Assembly (NCBI RefSeq): GCF_003816055.1
Contig: NZ_CP033906.1
Coordinates: forward strand, 1,116,001-1,180,000
Length of the DNA stretch: 64,000 nucleotides
Source of the DNA: Bacillus sp. FJAT-42376
Lineage (GTDB): Bacteria; Bacillota; Bacilli; Bacillales; Bacillaceae
Direction of reading: 5' to 3'
Part shown: positions 33,808 through 42,937 of the stretch, in pieces
Numbering within the stretch: the stretch's first letter is position 1
Layout: each line of letters begins with the position of its first letter
The notes under the pieces: model-generated
What the model was told of the DNA's origin: nothing
Seen by the model: the letters and a program-made list of their open reading frames with translations, nothing else
Database searches by the model: none
Program-made: the position numbers and the translations under genes

Positions 33808-34509
33808 ATGATCAAAGTAGGATTAGTAGATGACCGGATGATTGATCTGGATAAACTGAAGGGCATTGTGTCAAATATGGATGAAATCAAGATTGTTTTT
33901 GCGACCCAATCTGCAGAAGAAGCGTATGAGTATGTAAAAAGGGAAGAAGTGGATCTGCTGATCGCCGACATTGAAATGCCGGAGCTCTCCGGCTATGAGC
34001 TTGCCGACATCATCCATACCCACGCCCTCAGTATCGCGGTTATTTTCGTAACAGCGACAAGCGGCTATGCCGTGCATGCGTTTGAATTGAATGTCCATGA
34101 TTACATCATGAAGCCGTATACGAAAGACCGGCTGGAAAAATCGATTCAGCGCTACATTGAAAAAAGCCATTCCTCTGAAATTGCGGGAAGACTGTTTTTA
34201 AAGCAAAAATCAGAGATACATATTGTTCAAAAGAAAGAGATTATCTTTATTGAGCGGACAGGCCGGTCGACGACCATTTATACAAAGTCCGGCCAGGTCA
34301 AAACGTACCAGACGCTGAATGAACTGGAAGGGGAGCTCAGAGAACGGGATTTCATACGTTCTCACCGTTCCTTTATTATCAACATTCATTTCGTGAAGAA
34401 CTTTTCGATTTATACAAAAACGACCTATACGGTTTCTTTTGAGGGAATTGATGAAAAAGCGATGATTACGAAAGAGCAGATTGATTTTCTTCAATCGCAT
34501 TACTTTTAA
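33808..34509 (+). CDS. natR: LytTR-family response regulator, NatR-like
   Basis: This 233-residue protein has a receiver domain (residues 1-118) with acidic pair D8-D9, phosphoacceptor D54 in LLIADIEMP, T in VTATSG and K near 101 in YIMKPY, and a LytTR DNA-binding domain (about 135-233, IIFIERTGRSTTIYTKSGQVKTY, RDFIRSHRSFIINIHFVKNF). The start at 33808 follows ACTAGGAGCAG. It is followed 14 bp later by its sensor kinase and faces natAB, the arrangement expected for control of that exporter. Confidence 0.88.
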   Translation: MIKVGLVDDRMIDLDKLKGIVSNMDEIKIVFATQSAEEAYEYVKREEVDLLIADIEMPELSGYELADIIHTHALSIAVIFVTATSGYAVHAFELNVHDYIMKPYTKDRLEKSIQRYIEKSHSSEIAGRLFLKQKSEIHIVQKKEIIFIERTGRSTTIYTKSGQVKTYQTLNELEGELRERDFIRSHRSFIINIHFVKNFSIYTKTTYTVSFEGIDEKAMITKEQIDFLQSHYF

Positions 34510-34523
34510 GGCGGAGATGATGA

Positions 34524-35483
34524 ATGAAAGGAATGACGTATGCAGCGATCCCTGTAATCGGAGTTTATTTTTTCATTTTAATGACTGATGCCCTGCCTGT
34601 ATGGATGGCTGGCATTGCTGCGGCCGTTTTGATTTACTTATCGGTTAAGCAGTGGTTCGGGAAGATTGGATATGTACCGAATTCTATGAATGGAGCGCTG
34701 ACTGGGCTTCAGCTTCTAATCGCGGTCAGCGCTTGGCCGGCTCCTCTTCCGGTTCGCTGTCTGCTTTTCCTGGTATTCGCCGGATTGGAATCTATCCGCT
34801 ATTTAATGGGGAAACAGGCAAGGGAAGCGGACCGGAAAATGACTCAGCTTCTTGAAGCACAGAAGTCGGTGAACGAAACCTTTCGAGTGATCCGGAGCCA
34901 GCGGCATGACTATCTGAAGCATATTTCAGCTGTCCATTATCTCATGGAAAAGAATCAAGAAAGCGAAGCGAAGGCGTATATGAACGGCCTTGTCCGCACT
35001 TATGAAGAGACGAATTTCTCGATAAAAGGCGAGGACGGGGTGGCGGCGGGACTCCTGCATGATGCATATCAGCGTGCCGGCAGTCTTGGAATCAAGATCA
35101 CCTATGAGTTTGATTTGCCGATCTCTGCATTGCCGATTTCCCCCTTTGACATGGTTGGTTTACTTGGCAACATGCTGTCCAACGCGATGGAGGCGTGCGA
35201 AGAATGGATTCACATGGGAAAGAAAGATCCAGCGCTGACGGTCCGTTTTGAAAAACGAAGCGGGGTTTATATTCTTATTTGCCGGAATTCGAGCGTCCAG
35301 CCGCCAAACGAAATACTGGATGTCCTCTTCCAAAAATCGGGCCGTTCCACGAAGGGACAGGAGGGCCTCGGGACAAAAGTAATCGCGGATATTGTAAAAC
35401 AATATGGGGGCTTTCTCGATTTTACATACAAGGAGCATGAATTTACGCTGAAGCTGAAATTTCCTTCGATAGGGAGAGGGTAA
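34524..35483 (+). CDS. natK: Sensor histidine kinase, NatK/GHKL type
   Basis: This 319-residue protein has about four N-terminal membrane segments (residues 1-95), then a short coiled region and the SpoOB-like phosphoacceptor box SQRHDYLKHISAVHYL with His128. A GHKL ATPase part follows, with N box GLLGNMLSNAMEAC and G box SGRSTKGQEGLGTKVIADIV. It should phosphorylate the adjacent LytTR regulator in response to a membrane or ion signal. The gene has AAGGCGGAGA upstream and ends one base before the next start. Confidence 0.85.
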   Translation: MKGMTYAAIPVIGVYFFILMTDALPVWMAGIAAAVLIYLSVKQWFGKIGYVPNSMNGALTGLQLLIAVSAWPAPLPVRCLLFLVFAGLESIRYLMGKQAREADRKMTQLLEAQKSVNETFRVIRSQRHDYLKHISAVHYLMEKNQESEAKAYMNGLVRTYEETNFSIKGEDGVAAGLLHDAYQRAGSLGIKITYEFDLPISALPISPFDMVGLLGNMLSNAMEACEEWIHMGKKDPALTVRFEKRSGVYILICRNSSVQPPNEILDVLFQKSGRSTKGQEGLGTKVIADIVKQYGGFLDFTYKEHEFTLKLKFPSIGRG

Positions 35484-35484
35484 C

Positions 35485-36495
35485 ATGCATGATCTTTATG
35501 GAAGGGAAAAAATGAAGGAGTACCATATCGCAGGTGCCGGCATGGCTCTTTTAGAGAATGGCCGGGTCAGCCGGAAGGCAGGATTTGGGGTGCTCGAAAG
35601 GGGGCAGGAGGAGACCGTTACGGCCGATACCGTATTCAGCGCCTGTTCCATCAGCAAATTTGCCGCGGCCATGCTTGCAATTAGACTCGTAAGTGAAGAG
35701 ATTCTAGCGCTGGATGAAGAGGTGAACAGGAGACTGAAATCCTGGGAGATTCCTATGAATGGGTTTGAACAGCCAGTGACGCTCCGGCTGCTTTTAAGCC
35801 ACCAATCCGGGATAAAAGATCCTGAAGGGAGTTTCATGGAATTGGATGATTCACAGCCAAGCCCCTCCATTCGTGAGATTCTGAACGGTATCACGCGCTA
35901 TTGCCCGCAGCCCGTACAGATCCAGTATGAACCCGGGACGGAGTTTCATTATTCTGATGCGGGATTCTGCGTGCTTGAGCAGCTGATGGAGGACGTAACA
36001 GGTATAGCATACGAGGATTTGGTAAGATCAAAGGTGCTGAACCCGCTCGGAATGGACCGCAGTACATTCCATGCGCCAGATGCTAATGCGGCAGCGGGCC
36101 ATGACCGAAAAAGCCGCGTTTTAGCGGACAAGTATCCGGTATATCCATACCCGGCGGCTGCAGGTTTATGGTCGAGCGCGTCCGACCTCGGGAAGCTTGC
36201 AGCTGAATTGATCGATGCTTTGAATGGCAAAAGCACATTGGGGATCTCCCAAGAGCTTGCGGAAGAAATGATTCGTGCACAGGGATGTTCACCGTGGACG
36301 GGGCTGGGGGTTTTTGTAAACGGACAGGAAATTTCATCGTTTGGCTGGGGCAAAGGGTTTCAGTGCATGGCGGCTGTTTATCCCCGGCTTGGGACCGGAG
36401 CTATTGTCATGACGAACACGGATACAGGTGTTCATCAAAGAGAGGGATGGATCGGAGAGATGCTGGAATGCTTGCTGAAAAGAGAGAGTCAATGA
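35485..36495 (+). CDS. Serine hydrolase, class C beta-lactamase family
   Basis: This 336-residue protein has the beta-lactamase/penicillin-binding fold with S55-I-S-K58 as the nucleophile motif, Y156-S-D replacing the usual Y-x-N triad, and a C-terminal HQREGWIGEM near the third motif region. No signal peptide is present, so it is probably cytoplasmic, unlike secreted beta-lactamases. Two starts are possible, ATG 35485 (after AGGGAGAGGG) and ATG 35512 (after GGAAGGG). It begins one base after the kinase stop, so it belongs to the natRK transcript. Ester or peptide substrates are equally possible. Confidence 0.8.
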   Translation: MHDLYGREKMKEYHIAGAGMALLENGRVSRKAGFGVLERGQEETVTADTVFSACSISKFAAAMLAIRLVSEEILALDEEVNRRLKSWEIPMNGFEQPVTLRLLLSHQSGIKDPEGSFMELDDSQPSPSIREILNGITRYCPQPVQIQYEPGTEFHYSDAGFCVLEQLMEDVTGIAYEDLVRSKVLNPLGMDRSTFHAPDANAAAGHDRKSRVLADKYPVYPYPAAAGLWSSASDLGKLAAELIDALNGKSTLGISQELAEEMIRAQGCSPWTGLGVFVNGQEISSFGWGKGFQCMAAVYPRLGTGAIVMTNTDTGVHQREGWIGEMLECLLKRESQ

Positions 36496-37235
36496 ACTTA
36501 GACACTGAGATCGCAAAAGGAAATACAGCATCGCTTTACTTGTGCAATAACAGCGTCATCAAACTGTTTCATGAAACTTACCAGGGGACGGAGTCTTTAC
36601 ATGAAGCTGACAAGCAAAGATTCGCCTATTCATGCGGCCTTCCTGTTCCTAAAGTAGAAGATGTGGTAAGGATAAACGGGAGACAGGCAATCATTATGGA
36701 GTTGGTTCAGGGCAGAACAATCGGTGATCTTTTATCAGGAAATATGGACAAAGCTGAAGAGTATCTGTCGATTTCCGTTGATAGTCAACAGGAGATACAC
36801 AGGATTGAAGCGCCTTCTATTGAACCGATGCGCGAAAAATTAAGCAGGCAAATTCAAGATGCCCCCTTGCCTGGTCATCTAAGAGAAGCCCTGATCAGAA
36901 AAATGAATGCCATTCGATTTGAAAAAAAGCTGTGCCACGGAGACTTTTACTTGTTTAACTTGATAATGGGAGACAGCAAAGTGACCATTCTTGACTGGGT
37001 CGATTCAAGTGCAGGGGATCCGCGTGCCGATGTGTACCGAACGTATCTTTTGTATTTGCAGTATTCAACCGAACTGGCCGAAAGGTATGTACAGCTTTAT
37101 TGTGAAAAAAGCGCTCTGTCAAAAGAGGAAATTTTACAATGGGCGCCTATTATCGCAGGTGCAAGATTGTCGGAGAACGTCTCTTCTGATAACCGCGAAC
37201 TCCTCTGTGAAATCGTCTGTTCAGAAACAAAATAA
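36492..37235 (+). CDS. APH-family phosphotransferase
   Basis: This 247-residue protein has the aminoglycoside phosphotransferase/choline kinase fold: GNTASLYLCNNSVIKLFH (nucleotide-binding strands and Lys), AIIMELVQGRTIGDLL (hinge), the catalytic loop LCHGDFYLFNLIM near residue 150 and the metal-binding ILDWVDSSAGDPRADV with Asp168. Its ATG overlaps the TGA of the serine hydrolase gene. It is short of features defining any known resistance enzyme, so a small-molecule kinase role is likely and its substrate unknown. Confidence 0.8.
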   Translation: MNLDTEIAKGNTASLYLCNNSVIKLFHETYQGTESLHEADKQRFAYSCGLPVPKVEDVVRINGRQAIIMELVQGRTIGDLLSGNMDKAEEYLSISVDSQQEIHRIEAPSIEPMREKLSRQIQDAPLPGHLREALIRKMNAIRFEKKLCHGDFYLFNLIMGDSKVTILDWVDSSAGDPRADVYRTYLLYLQYSTELAERYVQLYCEKSALSKEEILQWAPIIAGARLSENVSSDNRELLCEIVCSETK

Positions 37236-37267
37236 AAGGCTTGGATGCCCGATCATCCAAGCCTTTC
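37233..37267 (+). terminator. Terminator after phosphotransferase
   Basis: AAAGGCTTGGATG and CATCCAAGCCTTT pair around CCCGAT, with a T-containing tail. Confidence 0.75.
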
Positions 37268-37272
37268 TGTCT

Positions 37273-38358
37273 TTAGGCAGTCACCGATTTTCTCACACAG
37301 TCCGCCCGCTTTAAAAGCTTCCTTTCCATTTCTCCGTCTCCGTATAGAGCATACATGCTTGATGAGCAGGCGATGGCTTTTTTTAGGGCTGCTTCGGCTT
37401 TCAGGTGATCTCCGGTCAATGCCGCGGCTGCGAACTGCGCTTTTTCATAGGCAAGAGGGTCGCGTTTTTGCACATTATCTGCGATTGCTGATAATTCTAC
37501 ACCTGTTTCGCCTGCCATGTAACAGGCGAGAAGGTAGTTCGCATAGGTTTGTTCCCAAAAGATGCTTCTTTTCTTCTTATCAGGGGTACGCATGACAAAG
37601 ATGCGAAGGAGTTTAACCGCTTCCCCCGGCGCTCCGCGGCTCATATCATATTGGCTGAGTGCGGACGCAATGGAAAGAGACATCATGTTTTCAGGGAAAC
37701 CGGTAATCGCTTTTCTTGCCCTTTCGGCAATGTCGGCCGGGAGCTCAGACCAGTCTTCCCGTACATTTCCGGCGATTAGATAAGCGGCGATAAACACCTC
37801 TTTTGTCAGCGGATTTCGCAGGTTTTTTAAAGCCGCTCCATCAGGTATGGCATCTTTTGCCTCGGTTATGAGGAGGTTCGTCACACCTGCAAGCAGGCTG
37901 ATCACAGCAAATACGAAAAGCCATACCTCGTGCAAAACAAGGGACACGATTAATGCGGCAGCACCGGTAATGAGGCTTGCAAGCGGACCGCCTAAAATGT
38001 GCCAGTAAAGCTGCTTTTCAATAGAGGCCTTTCTCTCAGTGAGATCAGGATACATGGCAGCTCTCCCGCCAATGCTCAAGCCATGCTTTTCCCATTTGAC
38101 CCGAGTCTTGCTCCGTTCTTTCGTTATGAGCACCGGTCCGACAAGGATGCTGTAAAAAGTCATCCCTCTCGCAGCACCTCCGGCTAAATGGCCAAGTTCA
38201 TGGAAAAAAACAGAAAGATAGTGGCCGAACCAAAAATAAACGCACAGCCAGAACAAAGTATTCAAGGAAAGATCGACTTGGAAATAATCGAGTAAAAAAT
38301 AGGTGCCAAAACCTCCTGCGGCTGCACCGATCAGGTTCATGACAATCAGTTTTTTCAT
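37273..38358 (-). CDS. M50-family membrane metalloprotease
   Basis: This 361-residue protein has an HELGH zinc motif in VFFHELGHLAGGAARG (about residues 52-67) within a membrane segment, characteristic of M50 site-2-type proteases. About five membrane segments occupy residues 1-170 (LWLCVYFWFGHYL, LASLITGAAALIVSLV, LFVFAVISLLAGVTNLL), and a TPR-like helical C-terminal half follows (AKSLSIASAL..., AQFAAAALTGDHLKAEAAL). AAGGAGG precedes the ATG. The target protein is unknown. Confidence 0.78.
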   Translation of the reverse strand: MKKLIVMNLIGAAAGGFGTYFLLDYFQVDLSLNTLFWLCVYFWFGHYLSVFFHELGHLAGGAARGMTFYSILVGPVLITKERSKTRVKWEKHGLSIGGRAAMYPDLTERKASIEKQLYWHILGGPLASLITGAAALIVSLVLHEVWLFVFAVISLLAGVTNLLITEAKDAIPDGAALKNLRNPLTKEVFIAAYLIAGNVREDWSELPADIAERARKAITGFPENMMSLSIASALSQYDMSRGAPGEAVKLLRIFVMRTPDKKKRSIFWEQTYANYLLACYMAGETGVELSAIADNVQKRDPLAYEKAQFAAAALTGDHLKAEAALKKAIACSSSMYALYGDGEMERKLLKRADCVRKSVTA

Positions 38359-38498
38359 GCTGCCTCCTTATAGCAGGAACGTATTAGTTTCATTATAATA
38401 CGATTTCGAACGGATAGGATGGAAAAATGAGAATAAATGGATTTTGGATGTTGCCTTCACTTTGTTCCCCTATTTATTTCTGGCTTGTTTTAAGTGTT

Positions 38499-38972
38499 TT
38501 AACAATTGTATCCTGCCTTTTTTTGAATTTCCCTCCATGTACTCAAATGTACAGCTCCCAATTCGGGTATAGGTTCACCTTCAAGTGCTGATATGTATTC
38601 TAATGAATTTCCGTCAGGATCCTCAAAGTAGTAGCTTGCAGATGGCATCCATGAGTGGACAATTGGTTCACTAGTGTCAAGACCGAAATCAGGTGACAAC
38701 TCTATTCCTTGTTTGCTTAGAAAAGTGGGGGCGTTTAGCAGTTCTTCTAAATTAACATGAAAAGCAAAGTGAGATTTTCTAAACTTTACTTTAGGTACCT
38801 CCCATACTCCTAACATCTGCTTTTTTTTCGCAGGGTCACCTATCCAAAAGAAAGCAACTCCGCGCTCTTTAATGATATATGCTACTTCCAATTCTAATTT
38901 TCGATAAAACTCTATTGAATTCATTAAATGAAGGGTATAAACGTGGGTCTCAAATAGTTCAAGGTTCTTCAT
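38499..38972 (-). CDS. VOC-family protein
   Basis: This 157-residue protein has the paired-module VOC pattern (FETHVYTLHLMNSIEFYRKL; HFAFHVNLEELL; SASYYFEDPDGNSLEYI), with candidate ligands His10, His-containing central strand and Glu near residue 129. Related proteins include lactoylglutathione lyases and antibiotic-binding proteins. AAAGGAG precedes the ATG. No resistance role can be assigned. Confidence 0.75.
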   Translation of the reverse strand: MKNLELFETHVYTLHLMNSIEFYRKLELEVAYIIKERGVAFFWIGDPAKKKQMLGVWEVPKVKFRKSHFAFHVNLEELLNAPTFLSKQGIELSPDFGLDTSEPIVHSWMPSASYYFEDPDGNSLEYISALEGEPIPELGAVHLSTWREIQKKAGYNC

Positions 38973-39241
38973 CAGTTATCTAACTCCTTTGGTTAATTAG
39001 GACTTATCCTAATTGTAAATAATAACCTTTGAATATAAATCCAGAAATAGATGGAATGTACTTGCAACTTTAGTCTTACATACCAAAATGAATAGAACTG
39101 TATTCAATGCTATTATTATGTAAGAGATGATCCAATCGGTCAGCTGGTTTATATGGAAAATAGTTCTTAACATTCTATTAATATATTGGTATTCTTAATT
39201 TTGTATAAATATTGAAAGCGCTTTTATGAAAGGGGATGCCT
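38973..39241. other. Divergent intergenic region before putP
   Basis: About 270 bp, AT-rich, with the cre-like site at 39213-39226 near its end. No open frame is evident. Confidence 0.5.
39213..39226 (+). promoter_or_regulatory. CcpA cre site in putP leader
   Basis: TGAAAGCGCTTTTA differs from the strong cre TGAAAGCGCTTTCA by one base. It lies 16 bp before the chosen putP start, where CcpA would block transcription when good carbon sources are present. Confidence 0.65.
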
Positions 39242-40744
39242 ATGGATAGTGGAGTCGTTTTATCAATCGGGATTTATATGGCGGGCATGCTGCTGATCGG
39301 TTATTTGGCTTACCGGCGCACAGCAAATTTAAATGACTACATGCTTGGCGGAAGAAATCTGGGGCCGGCTGTAACGGCACTCAGTGCAGGTGCATCGGAC
39401 ATGAGCGGCTGGCTTTTAATGGGGCTGCCCGGAGCTATGTTTGTATCCGGATTAAGTGCCGGATGGATTGTTGTGGGATTAACGGCAGGAGCCTGGCTGA
39501 ACTGGCTGTTTGTCGCGCCGAGATTGCGTACATATACGGAAGTGGCCAACAATTCGATTACGATTCCGGATTATTTTGATAACCGGTTTAAAGATCACTC
39601 CCGGATTTTGAGAGTGACCTCAGCGCTTGTCATCTTAATCTTTTTTACCTTCTATACATCCTCGGGAATGGTGGCAGGAGGAGAACTGTTTAAATCGGCC
39701 TTTCATCTTGATTACCGGTGGGGAATCTGGCTGACGGCAAGTGTTGTGATCCTGTATACACTTTTTGGCGGGTTTCTTGCGGTCAGCTGGACAGATTTTG
39801 TGCAGGGTACCATTATGTTTATTGCTCTTATTCTCGTTCCAATTGTAACCATTGCCAATATTGGAGGCTGGACGGAAACCTTCAGTGAAATCCGCTCCAT
39901 CGACCCAACGCTTTTGGAAGCATTCAAAGGCACTTCCTTCATCGGGATCATTTCTTTGCTTGCCTGGGGTCTCGGCTATTTCGGCCAGCCTCATATTATC
40001 GTCCGTTTTATGGCGATTACCTCGGTGAAAGAAATGAAGAGTGCGAGAAGAATCGGGATGGGGTGGATGATCTTCTCGATTGTCGGTGCGATGTTTACAG
40101 GACTTGTCGGAATTGCTTATTTCAGCATCGAAAATATGAAACTTCCGAATGAAGAGACGGTCTTTATCGTCCTGTCCGACGTATTATTTCCGTCTCTGAT
40201 TACCGGCTTCCTTCTGGCCGCGATTCTGGCGGCGGTTATGAGTACGATTGCGTCCCAGCTTCTCGTCACCTCCAGTGCCATTACGGAGGATTTCTATAAA
40301 GCGTTTTTCCGGAAAAACGCTTCGGATAAAGAGCTCGTACTTGTCGGCAGGCTCGCTGTTCTAGGCATAGCCTTAATCGCGCTCGTCATGGCCTTAAATC
40401 CGAGTAAAACAATCCTGAATTTGGTCGGGTACGCATGGGCCGGATTCGGAGCGGCGTTCGGACCAGTTGTCCTGCTGAGCCTGTACTGGAAACGCATGAC
40501 GAAATGGGGAGCCCTTGCCGGAATGATTGGCGGAACCCTTACGGTAATTATATGGGAACAAATCCCGCTCCCATTCTTTAAGGAAGTTTACGAAATTATA
40601 CCGGGCTTCATTGTGTGCGCCGCTGCTATTGCGGTCACGAGCCTGCTCACAGCCAAGCCTTCCCAGGACATGGAAAACGAATTCGACGAAGCAGTCCGGA
40701 TGCTGACTGGAGAAAAAAGCAACGACAAGGCTCTTCCTTTATAG
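39242..40744 (+). CDS. putP: Sodium/proline symporter
   Basis: This 500-residue protein of the sodium:solute symporter family has about 13 hydrophobic segments. The sodium-binding region GASDMSGWLLMGLPGAMFVSG near residues 52-72 and GYFGQPHIIVRFMAI near 240 are typical of PutP. The ATG at 39242 has AAAGGGG six bases upstream, while the ATG at 39236 is directly abutting it, so I prefer the former. No proline-catabolic genes are adjacent, so a role in osmoprotection (OpuE-like) or nutrition is open. The upstream cre-like site suggests carbon regulation. Confidence 0.88.
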   Translation: MDSGVVLSIGIYMAGMLLIGYLAYRRTANLNDYMLGGRNLGPAVTALSAGASDMSGWLLMGLPGAMFVSGLSAGWIVVGLTAGAWLNWLFVAPRLRTYTEVANNSITIPDYFDNRFKDHSRILRVTSALVILIFFTFYTSSGMVAGGELFKSAFHLDYRWGIWLTASVVILYTLFGGFLAVSWTDFVQGTIMFIALILVPIVTIANIGGWTETFSEIRSIDPTLLEAFKGTSFIGIISLLAWGLGYFGQPHIIVRFMAITSVKEMKSARRIGMGWMIFSIVGAMFTGLVGIAYFSIENMKLPNEETVFIVLSDVLFPSLITGFLLAAILAAVMSTIASQLLVTSSAITEDFYKAFFRKNASDKELVLVGRLAVLGIALIALVMALNPSKTILNLVGYAWAGFGAAFGPVVLLSLYWKRMTKWGALAGMIGGTLTVIIWEQIPLPFFKEVYEIIPGFIVCAAAIAVTSLLTAKPSQDMENEFDEAVRMLTGEKSNDKALPL

Positions 40745-40765
40745 GGAGAGCTTTTTTCAAAAAAG
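40730..40765 (+). terminator. Terminator overlapping putP stop
   Basis: GGCTCTTCC and GGGAGAGCT pair around TTTATA and are followed by TTTTTT. Confidence 0.75.
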
Positions 40766-40785
40766 ACAATAGAGGAGAAGAAGCG

Positions 40786-41415
40786 ATGAAACCATTTCAA
40801 AATGTAATTAAATCAGCAGATCAGCTGGAAGAGATTTGGGGGAAACCGGGTAAGCTTGCTGCAAACAAAGTCATTCCCTATCTGGACGCTCACTGTATAA
40901 ACTTTCTATCACTTTCTCCATTTGTAGTAATCGGTACGTCTAATGCCGATGGAGAATGTGATGTTTCACCAAGAGGCGACCATCCAGGTTTTATTCTCGT
41001 ATTGAACGAAAAGCAGCTGGTCATACCGGAGCGGCCGGGAAACAAGCGCCTGGACTCCATTCGCAATCTATTGGAAAATCATCATGCAAGCCTGTTATGT
41101 ATCATACCCGGTTTGGATGAAACGCTGAGAATTACCGGGAAAGCTTCTATTATAAAGGACCCGGATATTCTGGAGCAAATGAAGGCCAAAGGAAAAACAC
41201 CGATTGCAGGGATCGCGGTTGAAGTCGGGGAGTGCTTCATCCATTGCGGAAAAGCAATGAAGCGGTCACACCTCTGGAACCATACGGAATGGCATGCTGC
41301 AGAAGAACTGCCTAAAGCAAACGAAATATTGGCAGAGCATGCAAAAAGCGCAGGACTTGATGCTGTAGGCGTGGCGGCTGCTTTGGAAGAAAGCTACAGA
41401 AAAAGAATGTATTAA
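40786..41415 (+). CDS. Pyridoxamine-phosphate-oxidase-like FMN protein
   Basis: This 209-residue protein has the split-barrel flavin-binding fold of PNPOx-like proteins: FLSLSPFVVIGTSNADGECDVSPRGDHPGFI near residues 40-70, the phosphate-binding IPERPGNKRLDSIRNLL, and FIHCGKAMKRSHLWN near residue 145. It matches the subgroup of about 200 residues (MSMEG_1061-like) that often reduce F420 or FMN-linked substrates. GAGGAGAAG precedes the ATG. The physiological substrate is unknown. Confidence 0.78.
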   Translation: MKPFQNVIKSADQLEEIWGKPGKLAANKVIPYLDAHCINFLSLSPFVVIGTSNADGECDVSPRGDHPGFILVLNEKQLVIPERPGNKRLDSIRNLLENHHASLLCIIPGLDETLRITGKASIIKDPDILEQMKAKGKTPIAGIAVEVGECFIHCGKAMKRSHLWNHTEWHAAEELPKANEILAEHAKSAGLDAVGVAAALEESYRKRMY

Positions 41416-41826
41416 AAACGGAGTGAATAGCCCGCAATCCGCTGACAGCGGATAAAACGACCGGCTTACTGGCAAATAGAGAAGGATGGGTGCGTGTTTT
41501 TTGAAGTTGGAGAGGTTTTTATGGATAGAGGGGAGCTGTCCAAACTAGTTAGGTTAGGCGGCCTGAGAGATATCGGCGATTTTTTCGATATATCGGCGAT
41601 TTTTCCAATATATCGACTAATTTTTCAATATATCGGCGATTTTTTCAATATATCGATTTTTCGACATGATACGCTAAGCTTCGCTGGCCGCTCTCCCAGT
41701 CTGGCCGCCGACAAAGTCCGTAATATACCTAGGTCCCCGCCGCCCCTCTAAATCCCGTGCCCCCACCCGGTTCCAAGTGCGCCCCCCCCCTAAATCCCGC
41801 CATCCAGCCTTCCGTTTTCAAATGAA
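41416..41826. other. Intergenic region with tandem repeat
   Basis: No convincing gene: the 85-codon open frame at 41494 is largely made of the repeat at 41571-41668. A C-rich tract (GCGCCCCCCCCC) near 41779-41790 is also present. Confidence 0.5.
41571..41668. repeat. 24-bp AT-rich tandem repeat
   Basis: About four copies of a unit close to ATATATCGGCGATTTTTTCA plus A occur in tandem, with slight differences (GACTAA for GGCGAT in one). Nothing similar is seen elsewhere in the window. Confidence 0.8.
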
Positions 41827-41828
41827 AA

Positions 41829-41853
41829 GGATGCCCCAAAAAAAGGCATCCTC
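41829..41853 (-). terminator. Terminator after amidase
   Basis: AGGATGCC and GGCATCCT pair; on the minus strand the loop region and tail carry T runs and the stem lies just after the amidase stop. Confidence 0.7.
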
Positions 41854-41856
41854 TTC

Positions 41857-42876
41857 CTATTTCAATGCATTCAGCATGTAAGTTCGTGTAGTTGGTCCAT
41901 ATACTCCATCATCAGCAAGGGCCGAATAACGGGCTTGGAAGCGGCGGACGGCAGCGGTTGTCTGCGGTCCGTATTGTCCGTCAATGGAACCGGTGTAAAC
42001 TCCAAGCTTTTGCAGGGCCCGCTGAATTTGCTTAACAGGCTCTCCGGTTGAACCTTCTCTGTAGACTCCGGCTGGCAGGGGATAGCTGGCGGATGGCGGC
42101 TTGACCCGGTTTAGTGCAGCATAGGTCTGACTGCCGACAATGCCATCAGCGGTGAGTTTGTTTTTCTTTTGAAAAGCAATGACCGCTGCTTCCGTATCTG
42201 CTCCGAAAATTCCGTCTGCTGAGAGGCGGTATCCGGAAGCCATCAATTTTCTTTGAACGTCTTTCACCAAATCTCCTGTATCGCCTTTTCTCACCGGCAG
42301 GCTTTCTGCAGGGGGTGAAGAAGCGGGGGGCTTGCCAAAGTCATTGGCCAGTGACCGTTTGACGCTGCTTATAAACTGCGCCCATGATACACCGTAGCGC
42401 TGGAAAGCATTCAGCGGATCGGTCCGTCTTGATGGATCAAGCGTGTAGTGGCCGATGATGTGTTTATCCGGATTCAATCCGAACCGGTCGCACAGGTACG
42501 CGTGATACCAAACATAACGGTCGAATGCCTTCTGGAAATTAATGCTGCCGCCAAAGCAAAATTCAACTCCGATGGCTGCATCGTTGGCATCTTCCCCAAA
42601 GCGGCGGTTGTCTTCCGTAATGCCGTATTGGACATGGTAGGCTTTTTCATCAAGCGGAATGATTTCTAAAATGGTCTTATCGTCGATAAACGTGTGGGCG
42701 GAAGCGGATGGCTGCTGATTGTTAAAATATTCGCGGTTCTGAGCCGCACTTGTCCCAGGATTCCCAGTGTCATGGCTGACAATGAACAGAACGGTCCCTA
42801 TTTTAGCTCCGGAGCGGGAATTCCCGGTCCGAATGTAGGAACGCTGTATAGGATATTTCACTCTCTCACTCTCCAT
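41857..42876 (-). CDS. N-acetylmuramoyl-L-alanine amidase with two PG-binding domains
   Basis: This 339-residue protein has an amidase_2 domain (about residues 25-165) with SHDTGNPGTSAAQN, SAHTFIDDKTILEIIP, GVEFCFGG and HIIGHYTLDPSRRTDP, where the His and Asp residues fit zinc binding. Two peptidoglycan-binding type 1 repeats follow at about 197-255 (GDTGDLVKDVQRKLMASGY) and 272-337 (STGEPVKQIQRALQKLGVY). No signal peptide is present, as in phage-like CwlA/XlyA enzymes. The start may be ATG 42876 or GTG 42861, which has a better-spaced GGAGAG. It probably cleaves peptidoglycan at lysis or sporulation. Confidence 0.85.
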   Translation of the reverse strand: MESERVKYPIQRSYIRTGNSRSGAKIGTVLFIVSHDTGNPGTSAAQNREYFNNQQPSASAHTFIDDKTILEIIPLDEKAYHVQYGITEDNRRFGEDANDAAIGVEFCFGGSINFQKAFDRYVWYHAYLCDRFGLNPDKHIIGHYTLDPSRRTDPLNAFQRYGVSWAQFISSVKRSLANDFGKPPASSPPAESLPVRKGDTGDLVKDVQRKLMASGYRLSADGIFGADTEAAVIAFQKKNKLTADGIVGSQTYAALNRVKPPSASYPLPAGVYREGSTGEPVKQIQRALQKLGVYTGSIDGQYGPQTTAAVRRFQARYSALADDGVYGPTTRTYMLNALK

Positions 42877-42937
42877 CTCTCTATATAGCTAGTTTATGTT
42901 TCTGGAAAAACAACGTTCCGAAGATTCGACAAAATGG

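Noticed and set aside
41857..42876. Prophage lysis module
   Set aside because: The amidase resembles phage endolysins, but no holin, tail or other phage gene is nearby.
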